Assembly: GCA_945901245.1 (NCBI GenBank) | Contig: CAMDKY010000015.1 | Span: 1 to 38,807, forward strand | From: Polynucleobacter meluiroseus | Lineage (GTDB): Bacteria > Pseudomonadota > Gammaproteobacteria > Burkholderiales > Burkholderiaceae | DNA length: 38,807 nucleotides | Direction: 5' to 3' | In this document: one piece after another, positions 7,227-14,018 of the stretch | Layout of the letters: every line of letters starts with the position of its first letter | Numbering within the stretch: the stretch's first letter is position 1 | Position numbers and translations under genes: made by a program | The notes under the pieces: model-generated | Database searches by the model: none | Told to the model about the DNA's origin: nothing | What the model saw: only the letters and a program-made list of their open reading frames with translations

Positions 7227-8758
7227 CTTTAATGCAAGATAGAGGCGCAGCTGTTATAGCCATGTATTCCGCAGCTAGTAAATTGATTGATGTAGATAGC
7301 CAAAAAGTATTTTACGGGGATGAAATCGGATGGATAAATAACCTTGAATGGTTTGAGCCAGTTGTTAAAACTTCAGTAAGAAATCCATTTCCATTGGATG
7401 CTTTGCCTGACATTATTCGTGAGCATGTGCAAGAGGTCGTAGAAATTACTCAATGCCCAATAGCTTTAGCGGTGAATAGTGCGCTAGGTGCATTAAGTGG
7501 TGCGGCACAAGCCCATTTTGATGTGGCAAGGGATGCCAATACAAACATTCCAATTTCGTTGTGGTTTATGACTGTCGCTGAATCAGGTGAGCGGAAATCT
7601 TCGGCTGATAGGTTTTGTTTTGAGCCGTTTAAAGCCTGGGAATCAAGTCAGCATCTTGAGTATGCAAATCAGCTACAGGAATATAAGTTGGAACTTGAAG
7701 CCTATGAGGTAGCGAAAAGTGCTATTAAATCCAGCAGTAAGAAGCAGTCACCCGAAGAGATAATGCATCAATTGCGTAGGCTGGAAGTGCCTGAGCCGCC
7801 TATTGAGAAAATCATCCTTTGGGAAACTTTTACTACTGAAGCCTTAATTAAGCATCTGTCAGGGTTTCCTATTGCCTATGGATGTGTAAATGAAGCTGGA
7901 ACATTATTGGGTGGTTATGCAACCAAGCCTGAAAATGTCCAAAGAACTTTCGCAACTTGGAATAAGTTATGGGATGGGCAGTCAGTTAAGGATGTAACAA
8001 GAGGTGAAGGCACTAGGTTTGTAGCTAGCCCTAGATTCACCTTCCAATTAATGTTGCAAGAATCAATTTACAAGTCGCTACTAGGCATTGGTAATGGTAT
8101 GGCTCAAGGAATTGGCTTAACCAGCCGGTTTTTAGTGTGCCAGCCTGAATCAACTATGGGCATGCGGTTTTACTCTGAACCTCCAAATCGCATAAATCGC
8201 ATTAATAGGTTTACCAAAATACTTACTCAATTCTTGGATAAGCCAATAAACCAAGAGGATGGGGTTCTTAAGCCTGCGGTTCTAAAGCTATCACCAGCAG
8301 CAAAGGTGGAGTGGGTTGAGTTTCATAACCTAGTGGAGCAGGGTTTGGGTTTTGAGGGTGACTACCAAACGATTAAGAGTATTGCAGCAAAATCTGCTGA
8401 AAACCTCCTTCGTATTTCTGCAAATTTTCAAGTGGCTATAGAACCTAATGCCAATGAAATATCAGCAGAAGTCATGCAGTCTGCTAAAGAGGTTACAAAT
8501 TATTACCTAAATGAGGCGCTAAAAATGGCGTTGCCACAGGCGCAGATAGATGCAGAAAAGATTTTAAATTGGCTGGTAAGAACCATTGGCATGTATCCAT
8601 ATGAAAAAAAGTTAGTGTGCAAAAACTCAAGCATTCGTAAAGCCGATAGGGTCAACCCAGCAATTGATTACTTGATTGAACAGGGGTTAGTACAAACCGC
8701 AATCATTAATCAGATTGAATGGATGGCAATTAATCCATGTTTACTGGGAGGCAGATAG
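7223..8758 (+). CDS. DUF3987 (YfjI-like) protein, probable replication protein of the element
   Basis: This 511-residue protein has the signature of DUF3987 proteins, common in integrated elements and likened to primase-helicase ATPases. The N-terminal third carries LPDIIREHVQEVVEITQCPIALAVNSALGALSGAAQ, then WFMTVAESGERKSSAD, where SGERKS (about residues 121-126) takes the place of a Walker A loop. A charged insert (about 145-190) precedes an ETFTTEALIKHL block and NEAGTLLGGY. Later come GIGLTSRFLVCQPES and a C-terminal helical region. GAGG precedes the ATG at 7223. It follows a chain of overlapping small genes and is followed directly by iteron-like repeats, supporting a replication role. 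The biochemical activity of the family is inferred, not shown here. Confidence 0.8.
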   Translation: MTLMQDRGAAVIAMYSAASKLIDVDSQKVFYGDEIGWINNLEWFEPVVKTSVRNPFPLDALPDIIREHVQEVVEITQCPIALAVNSALGALSGAAQAHFDVARDANTNIPISLWFMTVAESGERKSSADRFCFEPFKAWESSQHLEYANQLQEYKLELEAYEVAKSAIKSSSKKQSPEEIMHQLRRLEVPEPPIEKIILWETFTTEALIKHLSGFPIAYGCVNEAGTLLGGYATKPENVQRTFATWNKLWDGQSVKDVTRGEGTRFVASPRFTFQLMLQESIYKSLLGIGNGMAQGIGLTSRFLVCQPESTMGMRFYSEPPNRINRINRFTKILTQFLDKPINQEDGVLKPAVLKLSPAAKVEWVEFHNLVEQGLGFEGDYQTIKSIAAKSAENLLRISANFQVAIEPNANEISAEVMQSAKEVTNYYLNEALKMALPQAQIDAEKILNWLVRTIGMYPYEKKLVCKNSSIRKADRVNPAIDYLIEQGLVQTAIINQIEWMAINPCLLGGR

Positions 8759-8830
8759 TGCGATTAGTGCGATTAGTGCGATTAGTGCGATTCAAGATGT
8801 CTAAATCGCATGATTCGCATGATTCGCAGT
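8756..8830 (+). repeat. Iteron-like 9-bp repeats in two opposed arrays
   Basis: Four perfect tandem copies of TAGTGCGAT (8756-8791) are followed, after 12 bases, by three 9-bp copies of A(A/T)TCGCATG type (8804-8830), the last ending AGT. The second array is largely the reverse complement of the TGCGAT core. Two more AATCGCAT copies, 9 bp apart, lie inside the DUF3987 gene at 8186-8203. The first array overlaps the stop of that gene. Tandem short repeats next to a replication gene are typical of iteron origins. Confidence 0.6.
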
Positions 8831-8841
8831 AATGCAGATAT

Positions 8842-9102
8842 ATGACAAAACTATCAGAACGACTGGAATTCAATCGGTCTATGCAGTTACCCAGTAAGAC
8901 TAAGCCAACAAGTAGAGATATTGCAGAGTTTGAGGGTTTGTACAAATTCCTTGCCCCTAAAAACGATTGGAGTGAGGCTGACTATGCCGCTTGGTGCTTT
9001 GACCTTGCTATGGATAAAAAACTCACCATAGGCTGTTTAAGGGCTTTACAGAGTGCATGTGAAGCAGGGCGAGCAATGACAAATGAAGATTGGAGTAATT
9101 AA
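8842..9102 (+). CDS. Hypothetical protein
   Basis: An 86-residue protein starting MTKLSERLEFNRSMQLPSK, with no membrane segment or signal peptide. The latter half (SEADYAAWCFDLAMDKKLTIGCLRAL) looks helical. It starts just after the iteron-like repeats with a weak ribosome binding site, and its TAA overlaps the next ATG by one base, coupling it to the following island-type gene. No family is recognised; it probably belongs to the element's core set. Confidence 0.65.
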   Translation: MTKLSERLEFNRSMQLPSKTKPTSRDIAEFEGLYKFLAPKNDWSEADYAAWCFDLAMDKKLTIGCLRALQSACEAGRAMTNEDWSN

Positions 9103-9716
9103 TGGCATATAAAAAACAAGTTCTTACATTAAAGCTGGAAAAAGACCAAACCAAAGAGGAAGCATTGGCTGAATTTAATTCCAAGTCCGATTTTTTAAGC
9201 ACCGCAGTAAGGGAATCGTTTGATATTGGTTTAGGCGATGACTTTAGTTTTCAAGCCAATATGAAAGTGTTGGAAAGGGCTATCAGACAAATTGAATCAG
9301 GTGACCTATCCAAGATTGAAGAAATGTATATAAGCCAAGCAGTTGCATTAGAGGTGATGTTTACAAGCCTAGCAAGGCGAGCCAAAGCGCAAGACAAGTT
9401 ATTGCAATATGAAACCCATATGCGTTTTGCTTTAAAAGCTCAAAATCAGTCTAGGGCGACTCTACAAGCTTTAGTGCAGCTTAAACAACCCAGTCAAACT
9501 ACTTTTGTGAAGCAAGCCAATATTGCCCAAGGGCTTCAACAGGTGAACAATTTGGCTGAAAAAAACATAACGCCACAAAACGAACTATTAAGGGGTAGTC
9601 ATGAGGAATTGGACTGCGGAACAACGACAACACCAACGGGAATTAATTCAACGCTGGAAGCCTTGGGAAAAATCAACGGGCGCAAAAACACGAGAAGGAA
9701 AGGCAAAATCGTCTAG
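9102..9716 (+). CDS. Conserved island-type hypothetical protein, first of an overlapping pair
   Basis: This 204-residue protein resembles a hypothetical family I recall from proteobacterial islands and prophage remnants. Its characteristic parts are a helical block SQAVALEVMFTSLARRAKAQDKL, then QNQSRATLQALVQLKQP, then TFVKQANIAQGLQQVNN, followed by a low-complexity tail. It has no signal peptide or catalytic motif. Its ATG overlaps the stop of the preceding gene. The tail overlaps the next gene (start 9601) by 116 bases in another frame, an arrangement I also recall for this pair elsewhere. Function unknown; association with mobile elements is established only by recurrence. Confidence 0.75.
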   Translation: MAYKKQVLTLKLEKDQTKEEALAEFNSKSDFLSTAVRESFDIGLGDDFSFQANMKVLERAIRQIESGDLSKIEEMYISQAVALEVMFTSLARRAKAQDKLLQYETHMRFALKAQNQSRATLQALVQLKQPSQTTFVKQANIAQGLQQVNNLAEKNITPQNELLRGSHEELDCGTTTTPTGINSTLEALGKINGRKNTRRKGKIV

Positions 9717-9810
9717 GAATGCCACGAAGGATGGCAAAAGCCAAGAAACGAGGGATATTATTAAATTTTTTAATCAATTGCTTAAGAAGCAAAAAGGCTT
9801 GTTAAGATAG
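9601..9810 (+). CDS. Conserved island-type hypothetical protein, second of an overlapping pair
   Basis: A 69-residue basic protein with the recognisable pattern WTAEQRQHQRELIQRWKPW, STGAKTREGKAKSSRNA, then a Lys-rich C-terminus. I recognise the pattern (EQR.RQ..LI..W.PW..STGPKT.EGKA..SRNA) as a recurring small partner of the preceding gene. It begins within that gene, 116 bases before its stop, behind AAGGGG. Both frames are judged coding because each has its own family pattern. A nucleic-acid-binding role would fit the charge, but is not shown. Confidence 0.75.
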   Translation: MRNWTAEQRQHQRELIQRWKPWEKSTGAKTREGKAKSSRNATKDGKSQETRDIIKFFNQLLKKQKGLLR

Positions 9811-9852
9811 TTGGAATAGCGCCTCAATGATTGAGTGCCCAGTAAGGGTTAA

Positions 9853-9996
9853 ATGAAATCTAAAAATATTATCTTTGGAGTTATTTTGGCTATTTTTGCA
9901 AGCTTGGCTTATGCAGAATGCATGACTCAAACTATCGTAGTTAATGGAAAAATACACATCTGCACTACATGTGGAAAAGTTACTACCTGCAACTAG
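9853..9996 (+). CDS. Small secreted cysteine-rich protein
   Basis: A 47-residue frame with a signal peptide (MKSKNIIFGVILAIFASLAYA, cleavage after about residue 21) leaves a mature peptide of about 26 residues with cysteines at 23, 37, 40 and 46. The pattern IHICTTCGKVTTC suggests disulfides or metal binding. AAGGG lies just ahead of the ATG. Short exported peptides with a VNG...CTTC pattern occur in other mobile elements as far as I recall, but I know no function. It heads the run of exported cargo genes. Confidence 0.65.
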   Translation: MKSKNIIFGVILAIFASLAYAECMTQTIVVNGKIHICTTCGKVTTCN

Positions 9997-10016
9997 CCAA
10001 CATAACAAGGCTTAGA

Positions 10017-10958
10017 ATGAAATTTAATTTAATAGTATTAATATTTTTCGCCTTATTTTTTTCAGGCAATGCCAATGCATGGAAATTTTATTGGACTCCC
10101 GCTGGGGGCATTCCTGAGGCAATAACAGGTCGTGATGGAGTTAATTGCGTCTCTAGGGATACGCAGGCTGGAGACATTGTTTCTCTCAACTCGCAAATAA
10201 TGTCCGTTAAGTCAACGAGTGGAACATCGCCAAAATGTGTTGGCTCGGATTTGCCAGTTGGCGCTTTGCTTGAATTAAGTCCGTCATCCTTAGAATTTAT
10301 AAAGGTATTGTCATCCATTGATATTCCCGATGGATTTAAGAGAAATCAACTGAGTCCGCAAGGTATTAAGGAAAATCTAGTTTTGTCAGCCATTGACCCC
10401 CAACAAGATGCTGGCTTGAGTCTATTCTCAATTAACAAATCCATGGTAACAGTTGATGCCTCTCAATATGCTGCCAATTCATTAAAGAAGTTATCCAGCT
10501 TTTCTGAAAATCCCTCTGAAACTGAGATTGAAATGTTTATGATTAATGGAGTAAGGGCTTGGAAAATGTCGATTACGGGTATATCGAGGACTGGAGAATA
10601 TAGAAAGCCAATTACCTATTTTCAAGTCCTATATGAGGGTAGTTCACAATTTGCAATGTTGAGACAGTGGACTGGTGAGGATAGATTCCAGTCAGCCAAA
10701 GGCGGCTTTGAGGCTACCGCAGCAAGCATCCAAAATTTAGTAGGGGGAATTGCGGGTTCATCAAGAGATTCAAATAAGCCCTCATCAACTTTGACACCAA
10801 CGGCAAACGAAAATGCAAAAAAATCTCCTCAGCCAATAAATAAGCCATCGGGAGATGCCGCAAGCAAACTTGAAACCCTAAAGCAGTTACTTGATAAGGG
10901 ACTAATTACACAAAAGGACTACGACAGTAAAAAGGCTGAAATTCTTAAGTCTATGTAG
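10017..10958 (+). CDS. Exported protein with C-terminal SHOCT domain
   Basis: The 313-residue product starts with a signal peptide (MKFNLIVLIFFALFFSGNANA). The mature body has two cysteines at about 44 and 74 that could form a disulfide, a mixed alpha/beta middle region, and a Ser/Pro/Thr-rich linker at about 255-278. The last 34 residues are a SHOCT domain (KLETLKQLLDKGLITQKDY, then KKAEIL), an oligomerisation-type module often found at the C-terminus of envelope or nuclease proteins. The frame is open upstream to 9969, but the ATG at 10017 with AAGG eight bases ahead gives a clean signal peptide. The middle domain is not recognised. Confidence 0.8.
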   Translation: MKFNLIVLIFFALFFSGNANAWKFYWTPAGGIPEAITGRDGVNCVSRDTQAGDIVSLNSQIMSVKSTSGTSPKCVGSDLPVGALLELSPSSLEFIKVLSSIDIPDGFKRNQLSPQGIKENLVLSAIDPQQDAGLSLFSINKSMVTVDASQYAANSLKKLSSFSENPSETEIEMFMINGVRAWKMSITGISRTGEYRKPITYFQVLYEGSSQFAMLRQWTGEDRFQSAKGGFEATAASIQNLVGGIAGSSRDSNKPSSTLTPTANENAKKSPQPINKPSGDAASKLETLKQLLDKGLITQKDYDSKKAEILKSM

Positions 10959-11020
10959 TAATAGGTTAAATAAGATATTTACATAACCCGTTTTTGTCAT
11001 CAACGAGAGATGGTTGATTT

Positions 11021-11584
11021 ATGAAAAAATTACTACTGGTTGTACTTGCATTTTTTTCATTTGTAGTTAATGCAACTCGCCTTAATTTAGAGACAGGTAA
11101 CTTAGATGCAAGATTACAGAGCGAATTAACAAAGGCAATTGATAATCAATTTGAGGGTAAGCAGAAAGTATTTGTTTCCGTTTTTAACAACAAAGTTCTT
11201 TTGTATGGCGATGTCACAAAGATTGAATTCAAGGCTGAGGCAACAAATCTAGTCACAAAGGATAAGGTTTTTTGGAGTGGACATTTTCCAACTAGGTTGA
11301 TTGACCAAATCACAGTAAATCAAGTTGTGCCTCCATCAGAAACTAATTTAGACAATCAGATTCATGATTCAATAAAAGCTAGACTTCCCGAGAGCTTACT
11401 AAAACTAATAAAAATTACTGTATTTAATGGCAATGTATTTTTGCTTGGGATTGTTACAAAATCTGAGGGTGATTTGATAGCCTCCTATGCAAGTCAAACC
11501 TCAAATGTTAAGGGTGTTTACAAAATATTTGATATTGTGAGTGACTCAGATGCCCAGCGGTCAGACCGAGCATCTAAGCAATAG
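11021..11584 (+). CDS. Periplasmic BON-domain protein (OsmY-like)
   Basis: A 187-residue protein with a signal peptide (MKKLLLVVLAFFSFVVNA) and two BON-like modules, about residues 25-95 (DARLQSELTKAID, VFVSVFNNKVLLYGDV) and 110-178 (DNQIHDSIKARLP, ITVFNGNVFLLGIV, NVKGVYKIFDIV). BON proteins such as OsmY and DolP sit in the periplasm or outer membrane and bind lipid or support envelope stability. The first module is less typical than the second. The start lies just after a small hairpin (10999-11018) with a GAGAG motif in its loop. It is convergent with the lipoprotein gene, with only 3 bases between the stops. Confidence 0.78.
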   Translation: MKKLLLVVLAFFSFVVNATRLNLETGNLDARLQSELTKAIDNQFEGKQKVFVSVFNNKVLLYGDVTKIEFKAEATNLVTKDKVFWSGHFPTRLIDQITVNQVVPPSETNLDNQIHDSIKARLPESLLKLIKITVFNGNVFLLGIVTKSEGDLIASYASQTSNVKGVYKIFDIVSDSDAQRSDRASKQ

Positions 11585-11587
11585 GTG

Positions 11588-12022
11588 TTAAAAGCACTGA
11601 ATCCTATCCCCGTAGATATTAGGAATTACTCTGCAATTTGTTGGTGCTGAAGGTGTAATAGTTCCCCCGTACGGCTGGGGGGCTGAATAGTTGTTGCTTG
11701 GGGCTGTTAAAACTCTTGGCTGGGATTGATTCAGTAATTGCATCCCCATTGCCCCCAACACCGCAGACCTTTGAACATTTATCATCTGCTCATTTTGAAT
11801 AAAGGTCATGTATTGGTCGCACCTTTCTCCTCGTCTACTTAGTTCTCCATTTGCCACATTTATATCGCTAGCCCCAAAAACTCTATCGGAAGTAATGGCG
11901 GTTCTGCATAAATCTAATGTGCTGGCTGTTCTTGCTGATTCAGCAGTCATGCAACCTGATATTAAAAAACCAAGACATCCTATTAGGGAATATGTGACAC
12001 GGTTACCGTTTACGCTTTTCAT
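11588..12022 (-). CDS. Putative lipoprotein
   Basis: A 144-residue minus-strand protein with a lipoprotein signal: a hydrophobic stretch ends in LISGC, with Cys24 as the lipidated residue. The mature part has a cysteine pair early (CRTA..., RCDQY) and one near the end (NCRVIP, IQCF), which may form disulfides. The middle is rich in Gln, Asn, Ser and Pro. It is the only minus-strand gene inside the element, convergent with the BON gene and divergent from the next one. The family is not recognised; an outer-membrane or periplasmic location is inferred from the lipobox. Confidence 0.75.
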   Translation of the reverse strand: MKSVNGNRVTYSLIGCLGFLISGCMTAESARTASTLDLCRTAITSDRVFGASDINVANGELSRRGERCDQYMTFIQNEQMINVQRSAVLGAMGMQLLNQSQPRVLTAPSNNYSAPQPYGGTITPSAPTNCRVIPNIYGDRIQCF

Positions 12023-12103
12023 TATTCAATCCTCTGAAAAAAGCAAGTATTTCTAATATTAATACCAATTCAAATGGACATGGCTAATTAGTTGTCCTAT
12101 CCT

Positions 12104-12724
12104 ATGAGAATGAACCATTTAAATGTTGCCATTATCTCTTTACTGATATTTTTAGTACCATCTATTGCGATGGCGCAAGAAAAGACTAATTACACAATTG
12201 TCGCTCCATTTGAGGTTCAAAATGGCTATGTGGTTCCTCTTGGGGTTAGTTTCTCTCCACCGTTGAAGCAAGGAGACTCATTCAGGGTAAAGGTTAATAA
12301 TTTTCCTTTAGCGGAGGTTACTGTAAGGGCTGGTAGATTGGAGTCATTTTCGTTTCGTACAATAATGTTTTCAAACCCCAGTGTAATTTCGGTAGAATGT
12401 TTAAATTGCGTTGGCGAAAGTTTTAAGTCCTCAGTGTCTAGTCCAGCCATAATTCCTACCTTAAGCATAGAAGCACCAGTAAAGAAATTTACTACGCTCT
12501 TAAAAAATGGCGAAATGAAATTCTTGATTTGGTATGACTCACCGCAGAATTTGATACAACCTGGTTTATTTACTGTTGATGGCGAATCATTTAAGATTTC
12601 ACTAAAGATGAGTAATTTATCTGTTGCAAATCCATTTGTTGGTTTTAAAGGCTCTATCTCACCAGGCAAATACTGCTACTCATTTAAAAATCAATTTGAA
12701 ACAAATGAGTGTGTAAGTTTTTAA
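12104..12724 (+). CDS. Exported hypothetical protein
   Basis: A protein of about 206 residues with a signal peptide ending near SIAMAQ. The mature part is rich in beta-type sequence, with two cysteine pairs (ECLNC and CYSF...NEC) suggesting disulfides and a periplasmic or surface location. I do not recognise the fold. The start is uncertain: a TTG at 12092 and ATGs at 12104 and 12110 are in frame, none with a strong ribosome binding site; 12104 is chosen. It is the last gene before attR. Confidence 0.7.
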   Translation: MRMNHLNVAIISLLIFLVPSIAMAQEKTNYTIVAPFEVQNGYVVPLGVSFSPPLKQGDSFRVKVNNFPLAEVTVRAGRLESFSFRTIMFSNPSVISVECLNCVGESFKSSVSSPAIIPTLSIEAPVKKFTTLLKNGEMKFLIWYDSPQNLIQPGLFTVDGESFKISLKMSNLSVANPFVGFKGSISPGKYCYSFKNQFETNECVSF

Positions 12725-12986
12725 TTCAATACCTTTTTTGCTTTATATACCCCTAGTTGCAGCCCTTCTGTTGCTGAAAAATGAATAAGCATCATTAATT
12801 TGAAACTAAAAACAAATTTCTTTCATGTTTAAGCAGCTCGAGCACCAATTTTCTGCAATGTAAGTTGACTAGGGGGGGGCGTCCTCAGACATGGGGTAGA
12901 TACCTATTTTGTGTATAAAAAAGTGAGTAAAAATACTAATTAGTTAGATAATACTTATATAAATCAATTGCTTATATAGTAAATAT
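12725..12986. other. Non-coding right end of the element
   Basis: No convincing gene is seen in these 262 bases. They hold a run of eight G residues (12872-12879), an AGTGAGTAA (12922-12930) like the repeats near attL, and two CTTATATA copies (12954-12961 and 12971-12978) that also form an imperfect inverted repeat. Beyond attR, 13011-13085 is also gene-free and contains a perfect 12-bp palindrome, AACGCATGCGTT, at 13033-13044. Confidence 0.5.
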
Positions 12987-13010
12987 GAGTCCGACCCGAG
13001 GCACCACAGC
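12987..13010 (+). repeat. attR: right copy of the 24-bp att repeat
   Basis: This exact copy of 4279-4302 contains the last 20 bases of tRNA-Leu including CCA, plus four more. It has no tRNA body upstream, so it is the displaced 3' fragment left by integration and marks the right edge of the element. Confidence 0.93.
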
Positions 13011-13085
13011 GTTAGATTGATGAATATATCTAAACGCATGCGTTCTAAATATTCCGATTTAAGCTGGTTTATGCCATCTGCGAAG

Positions 13086-13949
13086 TTAATTGATCAGAAG
13101 CTGATCGGCCCTACTAGTCTTGATAATCGCCCCGATATTTCGCATTACATCCTGTTCCTTGCCGCGAAATCCATGCTCAGTAAATGCTTTGCATGCTTCT
13201 CCCTTAAAGTCACTACCTCCTGTAACCGTAATCAGCGGAATTTTATATTTATCGGTTATCGACTTAGCGCCAGCATAGGTAGTTAAAAAACAGGGGTCTG
13301 CAGCGTGATGAACAAAATATTGTGGGACTGCCGTTTTTTTGTAGTCAAAGCCACCTAATTCACGGTACGAATTTCTGGCATAGGGCTCGGTAATAGAGGC
13401 CGTATGAATAGCGCCAGCATACCCGCTGGGGTTATGAATAGGCATAAAGGAGGACGAAATCGTGCCCATGCTCGTACCTATAAGCCAGACTTCAGAGATG
13501 GATGGCGTCCGTCTTTTTACTTCGGCAATTAATTTATCTACGTCTTCCTGTCTTTGCTTGGAGGCCTGATAAGCACTTGAGCAATAGTCGCCGCTATCGG
13601 ATTGGCAATCCACAATAAGACTAGCGATGGTTTCATCGACCAAAAAATGCCGCGATCGGATTAAAAAGTTACCTGATAATCTGGAATTGGTCATTGCACC
13701 ATTTTCTACAACCGGCCTAACTACAGATGGGTATCCAGGCAACAGGACAGCTAACCGAGTCGGTTTTTTTGATTTTAAAATGGTTGTGTAAACCCCGACT
13801 TGCACTTTATCGCCGCTTAAATTGACCGATATTATTTCCTCGTTGAGGTCTATAGTCTGAGCTGCAATATCCTGAGCACTTACCGGATAAATCTGCACTA
13901 AGATCACGATCAAAAGTGGCTTTATAAAGCGTTGAGCGTACTCTATCAT
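13086..13949 (-). CDS. Secreted alpha/beta hydrolase
   Basis: A 287-residue protein with an N-terminal signal peptide ending near PVSA. It has an alpha/beta-hydrolase pattern: RLAVLLPGYP (oxyanion-type strand and loop), ASLIVDCQSD, then the nucleophile elbow GTSMGT with its serine, and a late HAADPC and EHGF that may supply the acidic residue and histidine. It is therefore a likely periplasmic esterase or lipase-like enzyme; the substrate is unknown. The ATG at 13949 has GGAG about eight bases ahead and is preferred to the TTG one codon upstream. It is a host gene beside attR, downstream of and possibly cotranscribed with the CysB-like regulator. Confidence 0.75.
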   Translation of the reverse strand: MIEYAQRFIKPLLIVILVQIYPVSAQDIAAQTIDLNEEIISVNLSGDKVQVGVYTTILKSKKPTRLAVLLPGYPSVVRPVVENGAMTNSRLSGNFLIRSRHFLVDETIASLIVDCQSDSGDYCSSAYQASKQRQEDVDKLIAEVKRRTPSISEVWLIGTSMGTISSSFMPIHNPSGYAGAIHTASITEPYARNSYRELGGFDYKKTAVPQYFVHHAADPCFLTTYAGAKSITDKYKIPLITVTGGSDFKGEACKAFTEHGFRGKEQDVMRNIGAIIKTSRADQLLIN

Positions 13950-14018
13950 CAAAAATTCTCCAAAGTAATGGTGTCGGTAAGCTACTCAATATATGACTAT
14001 CGAATTCATAATTTAAAC

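Larger units (their letters stand above)
4279..13010 (+). mobile_element. Integrated satellite-type element in tRNA-Leu, about 8.7 kb
   Basis: The element lies between two exact 24-bp copies of the tRNA-Leu 3' end (4279-4302 and 12987-13010). Its first gene is a tyrosine integrase pointing away from the tRNA, the classic layout of a tRNA-integrated island. The interior is clearly AT-richer than its flanks. Seen inside are an integrase, an AlpA-like regulator, a DUF3987 replication-type protein, iteron-like repeats, small overlapping genes and exported cargo proteins. No phage structural gene, relaxase or conjugation gene is visible. Integrase, AlpA and a replication protein without packaging genes resembles P4/PICI-like satellites. 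Calling it a satellite is inference; that it is an integrated element is well supported. Confidence 0.92.

Noticed and set aside
8756..8830. A CRISPR-like array
   Set aside because: Units are 9 bp and directly abut without spacers, so they are iteron-type tandem repeats. No CRISPR array or cas gene is seen anywhere in the window.
8730..8945. A minus-strand frame with a repeated Asn-Arg-Thr translation
   Set aside because: The repeat is just the iteron array read in another frame; the plus-strand genes on both sides fit better.
12226..12669. A 147-codon minus-strand frame opposite the last cargo gene
   Set aside because: It has no start-site support or family pattern, while the plus-strand frame has a signal peptide and paired cysteines.
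12872..12879. Run of eight G residues near attR as a phase-variable tract
   Set aside because: No gene or promoter lies close enough for slippage to switch; a sequencing artefact is also possible.
13033..13044. 12-bp palindrome AACGCATGCGTT beyond attR as part of the attachment site
   Set aside because: It is outside the 24-bp identity and absent on the left side; it is host sequence of unknown role.
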